From Afipia sp. GAS231 (GTDB taxonomy: Bacteria; Pseudomonadota; Alphaproteobacteria; Rhizobiales; Xanthobacteraceae), in NCBI RefSeq assembly GCF_900103365.1, contig NZ_LT629703.1:6806501-6870500 (forward strand): DNA of 64,000 bases, in the 5' to 3' direction. The notes under the pieces are model-generated. The model did no database searches. It was not told the DNA's origin and saw nothing but the letters and a program-made list of their open reading frames with translations. This document shows positions 34,947 through 43,374 of this stretch, piece after piece; within the stretch, counting starts at the first letter, position 1, and each line of letters begins with the position of its first letter. The position numbers and the translations under genes are program-made.

Positions 34947-35327
34947 GCGGCTCTCACGAAAGACGTTGCGCGGAGCGGCGCGCTCGCGCCTGACGAGTGC
35001 CAGCATCGCCGGCATGGACCACCGATCGCGTCAACCGCATCGCGCAATCCAACGTCGATCAACTGCGTTTGCGGACGAAGCCGCGGCGCGGCGATCGACG
35101 GGCTGCTAAAATCGCCTGATGCAGGTAACGCCCGATTTAACGGTATTTCCCGGGGCTGTTTAGAACGCTTTGAAACTACAGATTAGAATCGTTTTGATCT
35201 GGATGAATTCAAGAATCTCCGCGCCGTATTCGCGTTGACCGCTCTTTGCACGCTCATTACCAAGCCATCGGGCTAACTCGTCGCGCATCAAAATGACACG
35301 CGATCGAATTTTGGTTTGGGGCACGCA
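34947..35327. other. Non-coding region upstream of the siderophore receptor
   Basis: About 380 bp with no supported gene. The second half is less GC-rich than its surroundings and contains two TTAGAA-bearing imperfect palindromes (see 35158-35197), so it probably holds the receptor promoter. Confidence 0.5.
35158..35197. promoter_or_regulatory. Possible iron-responsive (Irr/ICE-like) boxes
   Basis: GTTTAGAACGCTTTGAAAC (35158-35176) and TTAGAATCGTTTTGA (35183-35197) each carry the TTAGAA half of the rhizobial iron control element (TTTAGAA, two bases, then TTCTAAA) but a degenerate second half. Placement 130-170 bp upstream of a siderophore receptor makes iron control plausible. The match is weak. 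Confidence 0.3.
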
Positions 35328-37685
35328 GTGACAAAAAGAAACGCACAGAAGAATCGAATCAACCTGTTCGCCAGGGCGGCATTGCTTTCCGTCAGTTGCA
35401 CGGCGCTAGGCCTGTTGAGCGACATTGCCCCGGTCCGCGCGCAGTCCTCCGATAATCAAAAACAACTTCCGGCGATCGAAGTGTTGTCGCCACAGCAGGC
35501 CAAACGGCGCACCGCCGGCGTTCCCACGGCGCAGCGCGCCAGCCGCGGTGCGCAACGCCGAGCTCAGGCTGCGCGTGCGCCCGAACCGCAGGCCGCGCCG
35601 AAGACCTTTGGAGTTTCGCAGGACGCGCGCACCGGCACCGTCGGCGTGTATGCCAACAGCACCTCGAGCGCGACCAAGACCAACACGCCATTGGTCAACA
35701 TCCCGCAGTCGGTCGCCGTCGTGACCAAGGACTTCATCCGCGACCAGAGTTTTCAGAGCGTCACCGACGTGACGCGCTACGTGCCGGGTGTCGCGATACA
35801 CCAGGGCGAAGGCAATCGCGACGAGCTCGTCATTCGTGGCGTCGATTCCAGCGCCAATTTCTTCGTCAACGGCTTTCGCGACGACGTGCAGTATTTCCGC
35901 GACCTCTACAACACCCAGAGCCTCGAGATCCTGAAGGGGCCGAGCGCGCTGATCTTCGGGCGCGGTGCCGGCGGCGGGCTGGTCAATCGCACGCTGAAGG
36001 AAGCCGACGGCACGCGGGTTTACGAAGCCACCATGCAGACCGGATCGTATGGCGACCGCCGCGTTTCGCTCGATGCCGGACAGGCGGTCAATGAAAACGT
36101 CGCTGTGCGCCTTAATGCTTTTTACGAAGGCAGCGATACGTTCCGCGACTACGGCCATCTGGAGCGCTATGGCATCAATCCGACGGTGACGCTGAAGCCG
36201 AGCGACGACACCAAGGTCAAGCTGAGCTACGAATTCTTTCACGACTTCCGTCTGGAAGATCGCGGCAATCCCTCCCAGGGGATCGTCGGCGGCGCGACCC
36301 GGTTCAATCCGACCACGCCGTTCGCGCCGAACGGTGACCTCACCAAGTTCTTCGGCAGTCCGCTCTACAACAGCGCCAAGGTCGAGGTGCAGACCGGCAT
36401 GGCCGTCATCGAGCATGATTTCGGCAACGGGCTGACCGTCAGGAACGGGTCGATCTATTCCGACTACAACCGCGGATACCGCAACGTCTATCCGGGCGGC
36501 ACCGGCGCCCCGGCCTCGGCCGGGGGCGGCGCGGTGACGCCGGACCAGACCCAGCTGGCGCTGAACGCGTATCAGAACTACACGCCGCGTGAGAACGCAT
36601 TCAATCAGACCGATTTCACCTACAAGACCGTCACGGGTCCGATCCGCCACACCGTAGCCTTCGGCACCGAGTTTGGCCGCCAGACCGGCCTGTCGCAGCG
36701 CGATTCCGGCTTCTTTCCGGACAACGGCAACAAGTCGTTCGTGATCGTCAATCCGTTCGACGCGGCCTATCTCGGCCCGGTCAACTTCAATCACATCTCA
36801 ACCGACGCCAACAGCAAATACCGGCTCAATATCGCCTCGGGCTATGTCCAGGACCAGATCGAGCTGACACGCTGGCTGCAGTTCCTGGTCGGCGCCCGTT
36901 ACGACAGTTTCGATATGACCGCCCTCGACCTCAACGCCAACATCCAGCGCAACCGGGTCGACGAAAAGATTTCGCCGCGCGCGGCGGTGATCGTGAAGCC
37001 GATCGACAGCCTGTCGCTGTACACGGCATGGAGCACTTCCTACCTGCCGGCATCCGGCGACCAGTTCAGCACGCTGAGCACCGGCACCCTGATCCTGCAG
37101 CCGCAGAAGTTCGATAACACCGAAATCGGGGCGAAGTGGAACATTAATCCCAAGCTGCTGTTCACGGCCGCGGCCTACGAACTCATTCGCACCAACGTGC
37201 CGATCGCCAATCCAAACGGCGACGGAACTTTCTTCCCGAGCGGCGCGCACAAGATCCGCGGGTTTGAAACGGCCCTGACCGGCTACGTGACGCCCGAATG
37301 GCAGTCCTCGTTCGGCTATGCCTACACCGATGCGCGCGTCACCAGCGACACGTCGACGACCATCGTTGCCGGCAATCGCGTGCAGCTCGTGCCCTACAAC
37401 CAGTTCTCGCTGTGGAACAAGTACCAGTTCAATCCGACCTGGGCAGCGTCGCTCGGCGTGATCTATTTCTCGGATTCCTTCGCTTCGTCCGACGACACGG
37501 TGCGGCTGCCCGGGTTCGTCCGCGTCGATGCCGCGGTCTATGCCAAGATCGACGAAATGTGGCGGGTGCAGCTCAACGTCGAGAACCTCTTCAACAAGGG
37601 CTACTGGGCGACGGCCGACAGCAACAACAACATCTCGCCCGGCCAGCCGCGGACGTTCCGCCTGACCGCGATCGCGAAATTCTAA
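35328..37685 (+). CDS. TonB-dependent siderophore receptor
   Basis: A 785-residue outer-membrane receptor. Signal peptide (LFARAALLSVSCTALGLLSDIAPVRA region), then a basic Ala/Arg linker (about 60-95), then plug domain with TNTPLVNIPQSVAVVTKDFI, DVTRYVPGVAIHQG, DELVIRGVDSSANFFVNGF and RDLYNTQSLEILKGPSALIFGRGAGGGLVNR (positions about 115-215), then a 22-strand barrel ending in QPRTFRLTAIAKF with the terminal aromatic. The start is GTG 35328; TTG 35316 is an alternative. It takes up a ferric siderophore, type unknown but with a FhuA/FiuA-like plug, powered by the ExbB-ExbD-TonB set encoded next. Confidence 0.93.
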   Translation: MTKRNAQKNRINLFARAALLSVSCTALGLLSDIAPVRAQSSDNQKQLPAIEVLSPQQAKRRTAGVPTAQRASRGAQRRAQAARAPEPQAAPKTFGVSQDARTGTVGVYANSTSSATKTNTPLVNIPQSVAVVTKDFIRDQSFQSVTDVTRYVPGVAIHQGEGNRDELVIRGVDSSANFFVNGFRDDVQYFRDLYNTQSLEILKGPSALIFGRGAGGGLVNRTLKEADGTRVYEATMQTGSYGDRRVSLDAGQAVNENVAVRLNAFYEGSDTFRDYGHLERYGINPTVTLKPSDDTKVKLSYEFFHDFRLEDRGNPSQGIVGGATRFNPTTPFAPNGDLTKFFGSPLYNSAKVEVQTGMAVIEHDFGNGLTVRNGSIYSDYNRGYRNVYPGGTGAPASAGGGAVTPDQTQLALNAYQNYTPRENAFNQTDFTYKTVTGPIRHTVAFGTEFGRQTGLSQRDSGFFPDNGNKSFVIVNPFDAAYLGPVNFNHISTDANSKYRLNIASGYVQDQIELTRWLQFLVGARYDSFDMTALDLNANIQRNRVDEKISPRAAVIVKPIDSLSLYTAWSTSYLPASGDQFSTLSTGTLILQPQKFDNTEIGAKWNINPKLLFTAAAYELIRTNVPIANPNGDGTFFPSGAHKIRGFETALTGYVTPEWQSSFGYAYTDARVTSDTSTTIVAGNRVQLVPYNQFSLWNKYQFNPTWAASLGVIYFSDSFASSDDTVRLPGFVRVDAAVYAKIDEMWRVQLNVENLFNKGYWATADSNNNISPGQPRTFRLTAIAKF

Positions 37686-37911
37686 CGGTTCGGAACAGGC
37701 GGAGGAGGCCACCTGAAACTGATGATGCCGATGCCGTGAGCGGGGGTATTTGCGCCTTTTTTCGAGCGCCGGAGCGTGTTACGGCATGGCGCTCCCGCGA
37801 TCTGACTGAGGCTTGGACGTCGGATTGGGCTATGGTTTGGGCTTGTTCGGCGAATTGACCTGGCGATGATCCGCCGAGCGGCAGCTACCGAGGCGAAGGA
37901 AGAGTGCGGCA

Positions 37912-38859
37912 ATGTTTAGAATGGTTCTTAAATTGCTGGCTGGCGCGGCGATCCTCGTCGCTGCCTCCGCCGCCGTCGCTCAACAGCGCGCCACTGTTCC
38001 CTCACCACCGGCACCGGCGACGATCAGTCAGCCGGCCGTAGCGGCGCCGTCGCCGGCCGTCGCTCCCGCGCAGGCGCCAGCCGCCGCAGCCCCGGACGCC
38101 GCGGCGCGGCCGCCCGAGCGGGAAGGCAGGCTGTTGAAAGCGGCCGCGGTTGAGCTGCGCGAATTCTCGCCGTGGTCGATGTTCCTGTCGGCGGATGTGG
38201 TGGTCAAGGCGGTCATGGTCGGCCTTGCCTTTGCGTCGCTGGTCACCTGGACGATCTTTATTGCGAAGATGATCGAACTGTCGGTCGTGCAGCGCAACCT
38301 GCGCGCGGCGCTCGGCAAGATCGCCGACGCCCGGTCGCTGGCGGAAGCGCAATTCGCGCTGGGCTCGAAGGGTAGCGTGCTGTTTTCGTTGCTGGCAGCG
38401 GCGATGCGCGAAGCGCGGATGTCGGCCGGAATTTCCAGCGACACCGGCATCAAGGAACGCGCCGCGTCGAGTTTTGGCGAAATCGTGCGCGCCGAGGCGC
38501 GACGGATTCGGCTCGGCATGGGATTGCTGGCGACCATCGGCGCGACGTCGCCTTTCGTCGGACTGTTCGGCACCGTCTGGGGCATCATGAACAGTTTTAT
38601 AGGCATTTCGAAATCGCAGACCACGAACCTGGCCGTGGTGGCGCCCGGTATCGCCGAGGCGCTGCTCGCCACCGCGATCGGCCTCGTTGCGGCGATCCCG
38701 GCCGTGATCTTCTACAATCACTTCGCACGCCTCACCAAAGGCTACATGGAGCAGGTCGGCCGCGCCTCCGGCGCCGCGGGCCGGTTGCTGTCGCGCGATC
38801 TCGACCGCACCCATGTCAGCTCGGTCGGCGGTTCGCATTCCCGCGCAGCGGCGGAGTAG
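37912..38859 (+). CDS. exbB: ExbB, TonB-system energising proton channel subunit
   Basis: A 315-residue MotA/TolQ/ExbB-family protein. It has a signal-like N-terminus and a long Ala/Pro-rich periplasmic stretch (about 24-70), which is typical of the extended alphaproteobacterial ExbB, then three membrane helices: VVVKAVMVGLAFASLVTWTIF, LLATIGATSPFVGLFGTVWGIM and IAEALLATAIGLVAAIPAVIFYN. The last two line the proton path with ExbD. It begins 226 bp after the receptor and is followed at once by exbD. Confidence 0.93.
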   Translation: MFRMVLKLLAGAAILVAASAAVAQQRATVPSPPAPATISQPAVAAPSPAVAPAQAPAAAAPDAAARPPEREGRLLKAAAVELREFSPWSMFLSADVVVKAVMVGLAFASLVTWTIFIAKMIELSVVQRNLRAALGKIADARSLAEAQFALGSKGSVLFSLLAAAMREARMSAGISSDTGIKERAASSFGEIVRAEARRIRLGMGLLATIGATSPFVGLFGTVWGIMNSFIGISKSQTTNLAVVAPGIAEALLATAIGLVAAIPAVIFYNHFARLTKGYMEQVGRASGAAGRLLSRDLDRTHVSSVGGSHSRAAAE

Positions 38860-38862
38860 CCG

Positions 38863-39330
38863 ATGGGTGCGTCGCTCGCCGACACTGATCTCGATGACGA
38901 CGACGATTTTGCGGAATCGCACGAGATCAATGTCACGCCGTTCATCGACGTCATTCTCGTCCTGCTGATCATCTTCATGGTGGCGGCGCCGCTGTCGACC
39001 GTCGACCTGCCGATCGACCTGCCGACATCGACCGCGAGCCCGCAGAAGAAGCCGGACAAGCCGACCTATGTCAGCATCAAGCCGGACCTCGCGGTTGCGA
39101 TCGGGGAGAACCTGGTCAAGCGGGTCGATCTGGTGCGATCGCTCGATGCGATGGCCGACGTCAGCAAGGATCGCCCGGTCTTCCTGCGCGCCGACCGCGC
39201 CGTGCCCTATGGCGAACTGATGGACGTGCTCGAGATCCTGCGCGCCGGCGGCTATTCCAAGATCAAGCTGGTGGCGCTCGAAGGCGTTCCGGATGCGGCG
39301 GCGGCGCAAGCGGCGCCGGCCAAGCCGTGA
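38863..39330 (+). CDS. exbD: ExbD, TonB-system proton channel subunit
   Basis: A 155-residue protein with one membrane helix (FIDVILVLLIIFMVAAPL, about residues 26-43) preceded by EINVTPF; the Asp in the helix (FIDV) is the essential proton carrier. The periplasmic domain follows. It starts three bases after the exbB stop and overlaps tonB by four bases. Confidence 0.94.
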   Translation: MGASLADTDLDDDDDFAESHEINVTPFIDVILVLLIIFMVAAPLSTVDLPIDLPTSTASPQKKPDKPTYVSIKPDLAVAIGENLVKRVDLVRSLDAMADVSKDRPVFLRADRAVPYGELMDVLEILRAGGYSKIKLVALEGVPDAAAAQAAPAKP

Positions 39331-40121
39331 GCGGGCTCGACGAACAGAAGCCCCCGCGGCGGCTCTGGGTCTTTGCCGCTGTCACCGCGCTCGTGCTGCA
39401 TGCCGGCGGCGCGGCATTGGCCATCGCGCATCTGCAAACCGATGAACCCGAGGATTCCCTCGGCGCCAATGCGATCGAAGTGGGGCTCGAACTGGCGTCG
39501 GTGCGTCGCGAGGCGACCGACCTGCCGCCGGGGCCGGACACCGATGCTTCGGCCGCGTCGCCGCAACTTGCCGAGCAGAAGGCCGAGGTCAAGGACACCG
39601 AGCTGCCGCAGGACAAGCCGACCGAAACCGACGAAGCGGATCGGGTGGTGACGCCGAACGAGTCGAAGAAGCCCAGGGAAGACGACCCGAAAATCGCCGC
39701 GGTCCAGACACAGGCCTCTACCGAATCCGTCGCGGCCGAAGCCACGGCCACGCCAAGCTCGGACGCCATCCCGGAAGGCACGCGTTCGGTCGCTCCCGCG
39801 ATCGGGGCCGGGGAATCCGCGCAACGTGTGCGCGCGACCTGGCAAAAGGAACTGGTGGCGCATCTCGACAAGCACAAGCGCTACCCGTCGGAACGCCAGC
39901 AGAAAGCCGCCGAAATTTACGTCCGCTTCACGCTCGACCGGCTCGGCCATGTGCTGGCGACGTCGATCGAGAGGAGTTCAGGCGATGCCGTGTTCGATGA
40001 AGCGGCGCTCGCGATGGTGCGGCGATCCGATCCGGTGCCGGCGCCGCCACCGTTGATCGCGGACGACGGCTTGAGTTTTACCGTGCCGGTGATCTTCCGC
40101 GTCAAGGGCGGCAAGGGGTGA
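39327..40121 (+). CDS. tonB: TonB energy-transducing protein
   Basis: A 264-residue TonB-family protein with start GTG 39327 overlapping the exbD stop. One N-terminal membrane anchor (LWVFAAVTALVLHAGGAALAI, residues about 12-32), a long Pro/Glu/Lys/Asp periplasmic spacer (45-165), and a C-terminal domain with KELVAHLDKHKRYPSERQQ, AAEIYVRFTLDRLGHVL and DEAALAMVRRSDPVPAPP. It couples ExbBD to outer-membrane receptors, very likely the adjacent siderophore receptor. Confidence 0.93.
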   Translation: MSGLDEQKPPRRLWVFAAVTALVLHAGGAALAIAHLQTDEPEDSLGANAIEVGLELASVRREATDLPPGPDTDASAASPQLAEQKAEVKDTELPQDKPTETDEADRVVTPNESKKPREDDPKIAAVQTQASTESVAAEATATPSSDAIPEGTRSVAPAIGAGESAQRVRATWQKELVAHLDKHKRYPSERQQKAAEIYVRFTLDRLGHVLATSIERSSGDAVFDEAALAMVRRSDPVPAPPPLIADDGLSFTVPVIFRVKGGKG

Positions 40122-40137
40122 GGATTCCATATCCTTT

Positions 40138-40223
40138 GTCATGCCCGGGCTTGTCCCGGGCATCCACGTCTTTCTTTTGCAGCCAGCGAAGACGTGGATG
40201 GCCGGGACAAGCCCGGCCATGAC
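40138..40223. repeat. Palindromic repeat (GTCATGCCCGGGCTTG type)
   Basis: GTCATGCCCGGGCTTGTCCC at the left is mirrored by GGGACAAGCCCGGCCATGAC at the right, with CATCCACGTCTT/AAGACGTGGATG continuing the stem. It follows tonB. A different sequence class from the GTCATTGCGAGGAG repeat but with the same hairpin plan. Confidence 0.8.
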
Positions 40224-40254
40224 GGCTGATGCTTTACGGCGTTGTTCAAAATAA

Positions 40255-40284
40255 AAAATGCCGGCGATCGCTCGCCGGCATTTT
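40255..40284 (-). terminator. Strong intrinsic terminator of the orphan SBP gene
   Basis: AAAATGCCGGCG-ATCGCT-CGCCGGCATTTT, a perfect 12-bp stem. Read on the minus strand it is followed by TTATTTTG, giving a long T-rich tract 23 bp after the SBP stop. The A/T flanks on both sides mean it could also end transcription coming from tonB. Confidence 0.9.
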
Positions 40285-40306
40285 GCTTGATTGCGCCTTG
40301 TAAACC

Positions 40307-41527
40307 TCAGCTCTTCTTCAACAGCGGGCAGACGCTCTTGTCGAGTGGGATGAAAGCTTCCTCGGCCGGGATGGTGGCGATGAGCTTGTAGTAATCCCAG
40401 GGATACTTCGATTCTTCGGGCTTCTTCACCTCGAACAGATAGGCCGGGTGGATCTTGCGGCCGTCGGCGCGGATCGAGCCCTTGCCGAACAAGGGATCGT
40501 CGGTCGGCATTTCCTTCATCTTGGCGACCACGGCGCGGCCGTCATGCGGATTGCCGCCGAGCGCTTCCAGCGCCTTGAAGTAATGGATCAGCGAGGAATA
40601 GACGCCGGCCTGGACCATGGTCGGGGGCTGCTTCTTGAACTTCTCGTTGAAGCGCTTGGTGAAGGCGCGGGTGCCGTCGTTCATGTCCCAGTAGAAGGTC
40701 TCGGTGAAGTTCAGGCCCTGGGACACCTTCAATCCGAGCGAGTGCACGTCGGTGATGAACAGCAGCATGCCCGCGAGCTTCTGGCCGCCGGCCACGATGC
40801 CGAACTCCGCCGCCTGCTTGATCGCGTTGGTGGTGTCGCCGCCGGCATTGGCAAGGCCGATGATCTTGGCCTTGGAGCTTTGCGCCTGCAGCAGGAACGA
40901 GGAGAAGTCGGCATTGTTGAGCGGATGCTTGACGCCGCCGACCACCTTGCCGCCATTGGCGGTGACGACGGCTGCGGTATCGCGCTCCAGCGCATGACCG
41001 AAGGCGTAGTCCGCAGTCAGGAAGAACCAGCTATCGCCGCCGGATTTCACCAGCGCCTTGCCGGTGCCGTTGGCGAGCATCCAGGTGTCGTAGACCCAGT
41101 GCACGGTGTTGGGCGAACACTGCGCGCCGGTGAGGTCGGACGAAGCCGAGCCGGAGTTCAGGTTGACGACGTTTTTCTCTTTCGCAAGGTTGGCAATGGC
41201 GAGGCCGACGCCGGAAGAGGCGAGATCGACGAACACGTCGACCTTCTCGACATCGATCCACTGCTTGCCGATATTGGTGCCGACGTCGGGCTTGTTCTGG
41301 TGATCGGCCTGGATCAGGTCGATCTTCCAGCCCTTGGCGAGCAGCCCGGAATCCTCGATCGCCATCTGGGCGGCAACCGTCGAGCCGGGGCCGCCGATGT
41401 CCTGGTAAAGGCCCGACTGGTCGCCCAGGCTTCCGACCTTGACGACCTTGTCCATGGTTTGAGCAAGCGCGTTGCCTGATAACACCAGGCTCGTCGTCAT
41501 GATCAAGGCTGCGAGTGATCGCTTCAT
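40307..41527 (-). CDS. Orphan ABC transporter substrate-binding protein (HAAT/LivK type)
   Basis: A 406-residue periplasmic binding protein. The ATG at 41527 follows GGAGGGG and begins a Sec signal (KRSLAALIMTTSLVLSGNALAQ). Mature landmarks are VVKVGSLGDQSGLYQDIGG, QADHQNKPDVGTNIGKQWID, NSGSASSDLTGAQCSPNTVHW and WFFLTADYAFGHALERDTAAVV. It resembles binding proteins for aromatic or short carboxylic acids more than LivK, but the ligand is unknown. No permease or ATPase gene lies nearby, so it must use a transporter encoded elsewhere or act as a sensor. An open frame continues upstream into repeats and was rejected. Confidence 0.87.
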   Translation of the reverse strand: MKRSLAALIMTTSLVLSGNALAQTMDKVVKVGSLGDQSGLYQDIGGPGSTVAAQMAIEDSGLLAKGWKIDLIQADHQNKPDVGTNIGKQWIDVEKVDVFVDLASSGVGLAIANLAKEKNVVNLNSGSASSDLTGAQCSPNTVHWVYDTWMLANGTGKALVKSGGDSWFFLTADYAFGHALERDTAAVVTANGGKVVGGVKHPLNNADFSSFLLQAQSSKAKIIGLANAGGDTTNAIKQAAEFGIVAGGQKLAGMLLFITDVHSLGLKVSQGLNFTETFYWDMNDGTRAFTKRFNEKFKKQPPTMVQAGVYSSLIHYFKALEALGGNPHDGRAVVAKMKEMPTDDPLFGKGSIRADGRKIHPAYLFEVKKPEESKYPWDYYKLIATIPAEEAFIPLDKSVCPLLKKS

Positions 41528-41698
41528 TTCCCCTCCAAGGATTTTTGAGTATTTCGCTGAATTTAAGCGGTCATTATGCCCGGCATTCAGCCTGCCGCCT
41601 AGCCGTTGCGACCAATGGCCCAGGGGCGGATATTCCGCTGTGGGGGAATTTGGCAGGACGGGCCGGTACGGGGAGGGAGGGCGGCCGGTGTGCTCACC

Positions 41699-41846
41699 GC
41701 TGAACCCGTATGCTCGTGGGCGCATCTTGTTATGCATCATCCCTGCGAGACCGCGGGTGCAGCGCGCACCCGGTCTTCCCCGCCCTCTATGTTTTGAGGG
41801 CAAACGAAATGCAAAACTTCGGGCTCGCGCCGCGAGAATGCGAAGT
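41699..41846 (+). repeat. Dispersed repeat, copy 2
   Basis: Second copy of the element at 8121-8265, sharing ordered blocks such as GTATGCTCGTG and GACCGCGGGTGCAGCG. It abuts palindromic repeat copy B. Confidence 0.6.
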
Positions 41847-41860
41847 CGTATCCATCGGCC

Positions 41861-41943
41861 GTCATTGCGAGGAGCGAAGCGACGAAGCAATCCATTCTTT
41901 CTTTACGCCGCAAGATGGATTGCTTCGCTCCGCTCGCAATGAC
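41861..41943. repeat. Palindromic repeat (GTCATTGCGAGGAG type), copy B
   Basis: Same outer arms as copy A (GTCATTGCGAGGAGCGAAGC and GCTCCGCTCGCAATGAC) with a different loop. The right arm here is a closer inverse of the left arm than in copy A. Confidence 0.85.
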
Positions 41944-41978
41944 GGGAATCAGGAGGCGGGTGAGGGCCGGTCCCTCGG

Positions 41979-42410
41979 CTAGCGCCAGTAAAAGCGGATC
42001 CCGACATACACCACGCACAGGCAGGCGAAGATCAGCGCCACCGGCAGTCGCGGCTTCGACGCTTGGCCGGAGGCGGCGGGCTTTGGTTTCGGCGCCGGCC
42101 GGCGGAAGGCGGTGACGTTGCCGGGTTCGGGAGCCGCCTCGCTCGCACGCGCGGGGATCTCGGGAGCAGCACCGGTGCCGCCCATCTCGGCGTAGTAACT
42201 CCGGTACATGACCTGGATGGTGGCCTCGGAAGCGTCGGCGTCCGTCATCTTGCCGAGCATCTGCTTGTAGTCGACCAGAAAATTCTGCGCTTCAGCGGGC
42301 AGAGCGGAGGCGCCATTGAGCTTGGCCAGCATTTTCCAGGTCGCAAAGTCCGCCCTGGCACGGGTATCCGCGCGTCGTGCGATCAACATGTCGGCAGCTT
42401 TTATCGCCAT
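41979..42410 (-). CDS. Conserved hypothetical protein with C-terminal membrane anchor
   Basis: A 143-residue protein not recognised. Residues 1-75 are mainly helical and charged (MAIKAADMLIARRADTRAR; FLVDYKQMLGKMTDADASEA), residues 85-118 are a Pro/Ala/Lys-rich linker, and residues 122-140 form a single membrane helix (LPVALIFACLCVVYVGIRF). This is the layout of a tail-anchored cytoplasmic protein. It is the second gene after a site-2 protease gene in the same direction, 45 bp apart, so it could be a partner or substrate; that is inference. Confidence 0.7.
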   Translation of the reverse strand: MAIKAADMLIARRADTRARADFATWKMLAKLNGASALPAEAQNFLVDYKQMLGKMTDADASEATIQVMYRSYYAEMGGTGAAPEIPARASEAAPEPGNVTAFRRPAPKPKPAASGQASKPRLPVALIFACLCVVYVGIRFYWR

Positions 42411-42455
42411 GGCCCCGAGCCGATTCCTTCCCGTACGGTTTCTATCTCCGGTTTA

Positions 42456-43136
42456 TTAGGCGTTGCCGGTGAGGAAGAGAAGCGCGCCGATCACATAGCC
42501 GGTAAGTGTCCGCAGTATCGCCGAAATAACATCAAGATTTAGGCCGAGCTGCGTTCCCGCCATCGGCAGCAGGATCAACAGGCCGATCAGGATCAGCATC
42601 CCATAGGGTTCCAGCCGGGATAGCGGGTAAGCCAAAAACCTTGGCAGCAGTCCGACCGCCACCCGTCCGCCGTCCAGCGGCGGGATCGGCAGCATGTTGA
42701 AGATCGCCAGCACGATATTGATCAGGAACGCGTTTTTGAGGTTGTCCGCGGTCCATTTCGCGGCTTCGGCGGGGACGAAGGGCAGGGCATGGAACGCAAA
42801 CGCTGCTGCCAGCGCCAGGATGATGTTGGTGACGGGGCCGGCCAGCGCCACCCAGACCATGTCGAGCCGGGGGTGGTTCAGATTACGGAAATTCACCGGA
42901 ACCGGTTTCGCATAGCCGAACAGGAACGGCGAATGCGACAGCAGCAGAATGCCCGGCAGGATCAGGGTACCAAAGGGATCGATGTGCCTGAGCGGGTTGA
43001 AGCTGACCCGGCCAAGTTGAAAGGCCGTGTTGTCGCCAAGGCGGTGGGCGACGAAGCCGTGGGCGGCCTCGTGAAAGGTGATGGCAATGACGAGCGGGAG
43101 CACCCAGACCGAGACGTCATATAATGAGATGTTCAA
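42456..43136 (-). CDS. Site-2 protease family (M50) zinc metalloprotease
   Basis: A 226-residue membrane-embedded protease of the short rhomboid-distant S2P group without PDZ domain. The zinc motif is FHEAAH (His22, Glu23, His26) in the first helix, and the third ligand Asp lies in NMLPIPPLDGGRV near residue 156. Five or six hydrophobic segments. LAGPVTNIILALAAAF is the family's middle helix. Such proteases cut membrane-bound anti-sigma factors or clear signal peptide remnants. Substrate unknown; the anchored protein downstream is a candidate. Confidence 0.9.
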   Translation of the reverse strand: MNISLYDVSVWVLPLVIAITFHEAAHGFVAHRLGDNTAFQLGRVSFNPLRHIDPFGTLILPGILLLSHSPFLFGYAKPVPVNFRNLNHPRLDMVWVALAGPVTNIILALAAAFAFHALPFVPAEAAKWTADNLKNAFLINIVLAIFNMLPIPPLDGGRVAVGLLPRFLAYPLSRLEPYGMLILIGLLILLPMAGTQLGLNLDVISAILRTLTGYVIGALLFLTGNA

Positions 43137-43374
43137 TTGCTGGGTCCGCTCGGTTCAAAGGATTGGGGCAAGGCTAGCACGAATTGGCTGAGTGGGAGTT
43201 GACGGTCGAATGGCGGTTTAGTCCAGCGCGGCAAATCCTCGATGGCTGGGTCGATACCGCCCGGTTACGGGATTGTGTCGACTCCGAATGCTCTCGTTAA
43301 GGTTGTTTTAGATGGCTTGCGGGCAAATATTGGTTGCCGGCGAGCACGACCGGCCAAGAGCCCTGGGAACGGCG

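Larger units (their letters stand above)
41528..41978. other. Repeat-filled intergenic region
   Basis: About 450 bp between two minus-strand genes. It holds the SBP ribosome-binding site (41530-41537), the dispersed repeat copy 2 and palindromic repeat copy B. I see no gene; open frames here have no start signals and cross the repeats. Confidence 0.7.

Noticed and set aside
40255..40284. Palindrome as a regulator operator
   Set aside because: The long GC stem, flanking A/T runs and position just after a stop codon fit an intrinsic terminator better.
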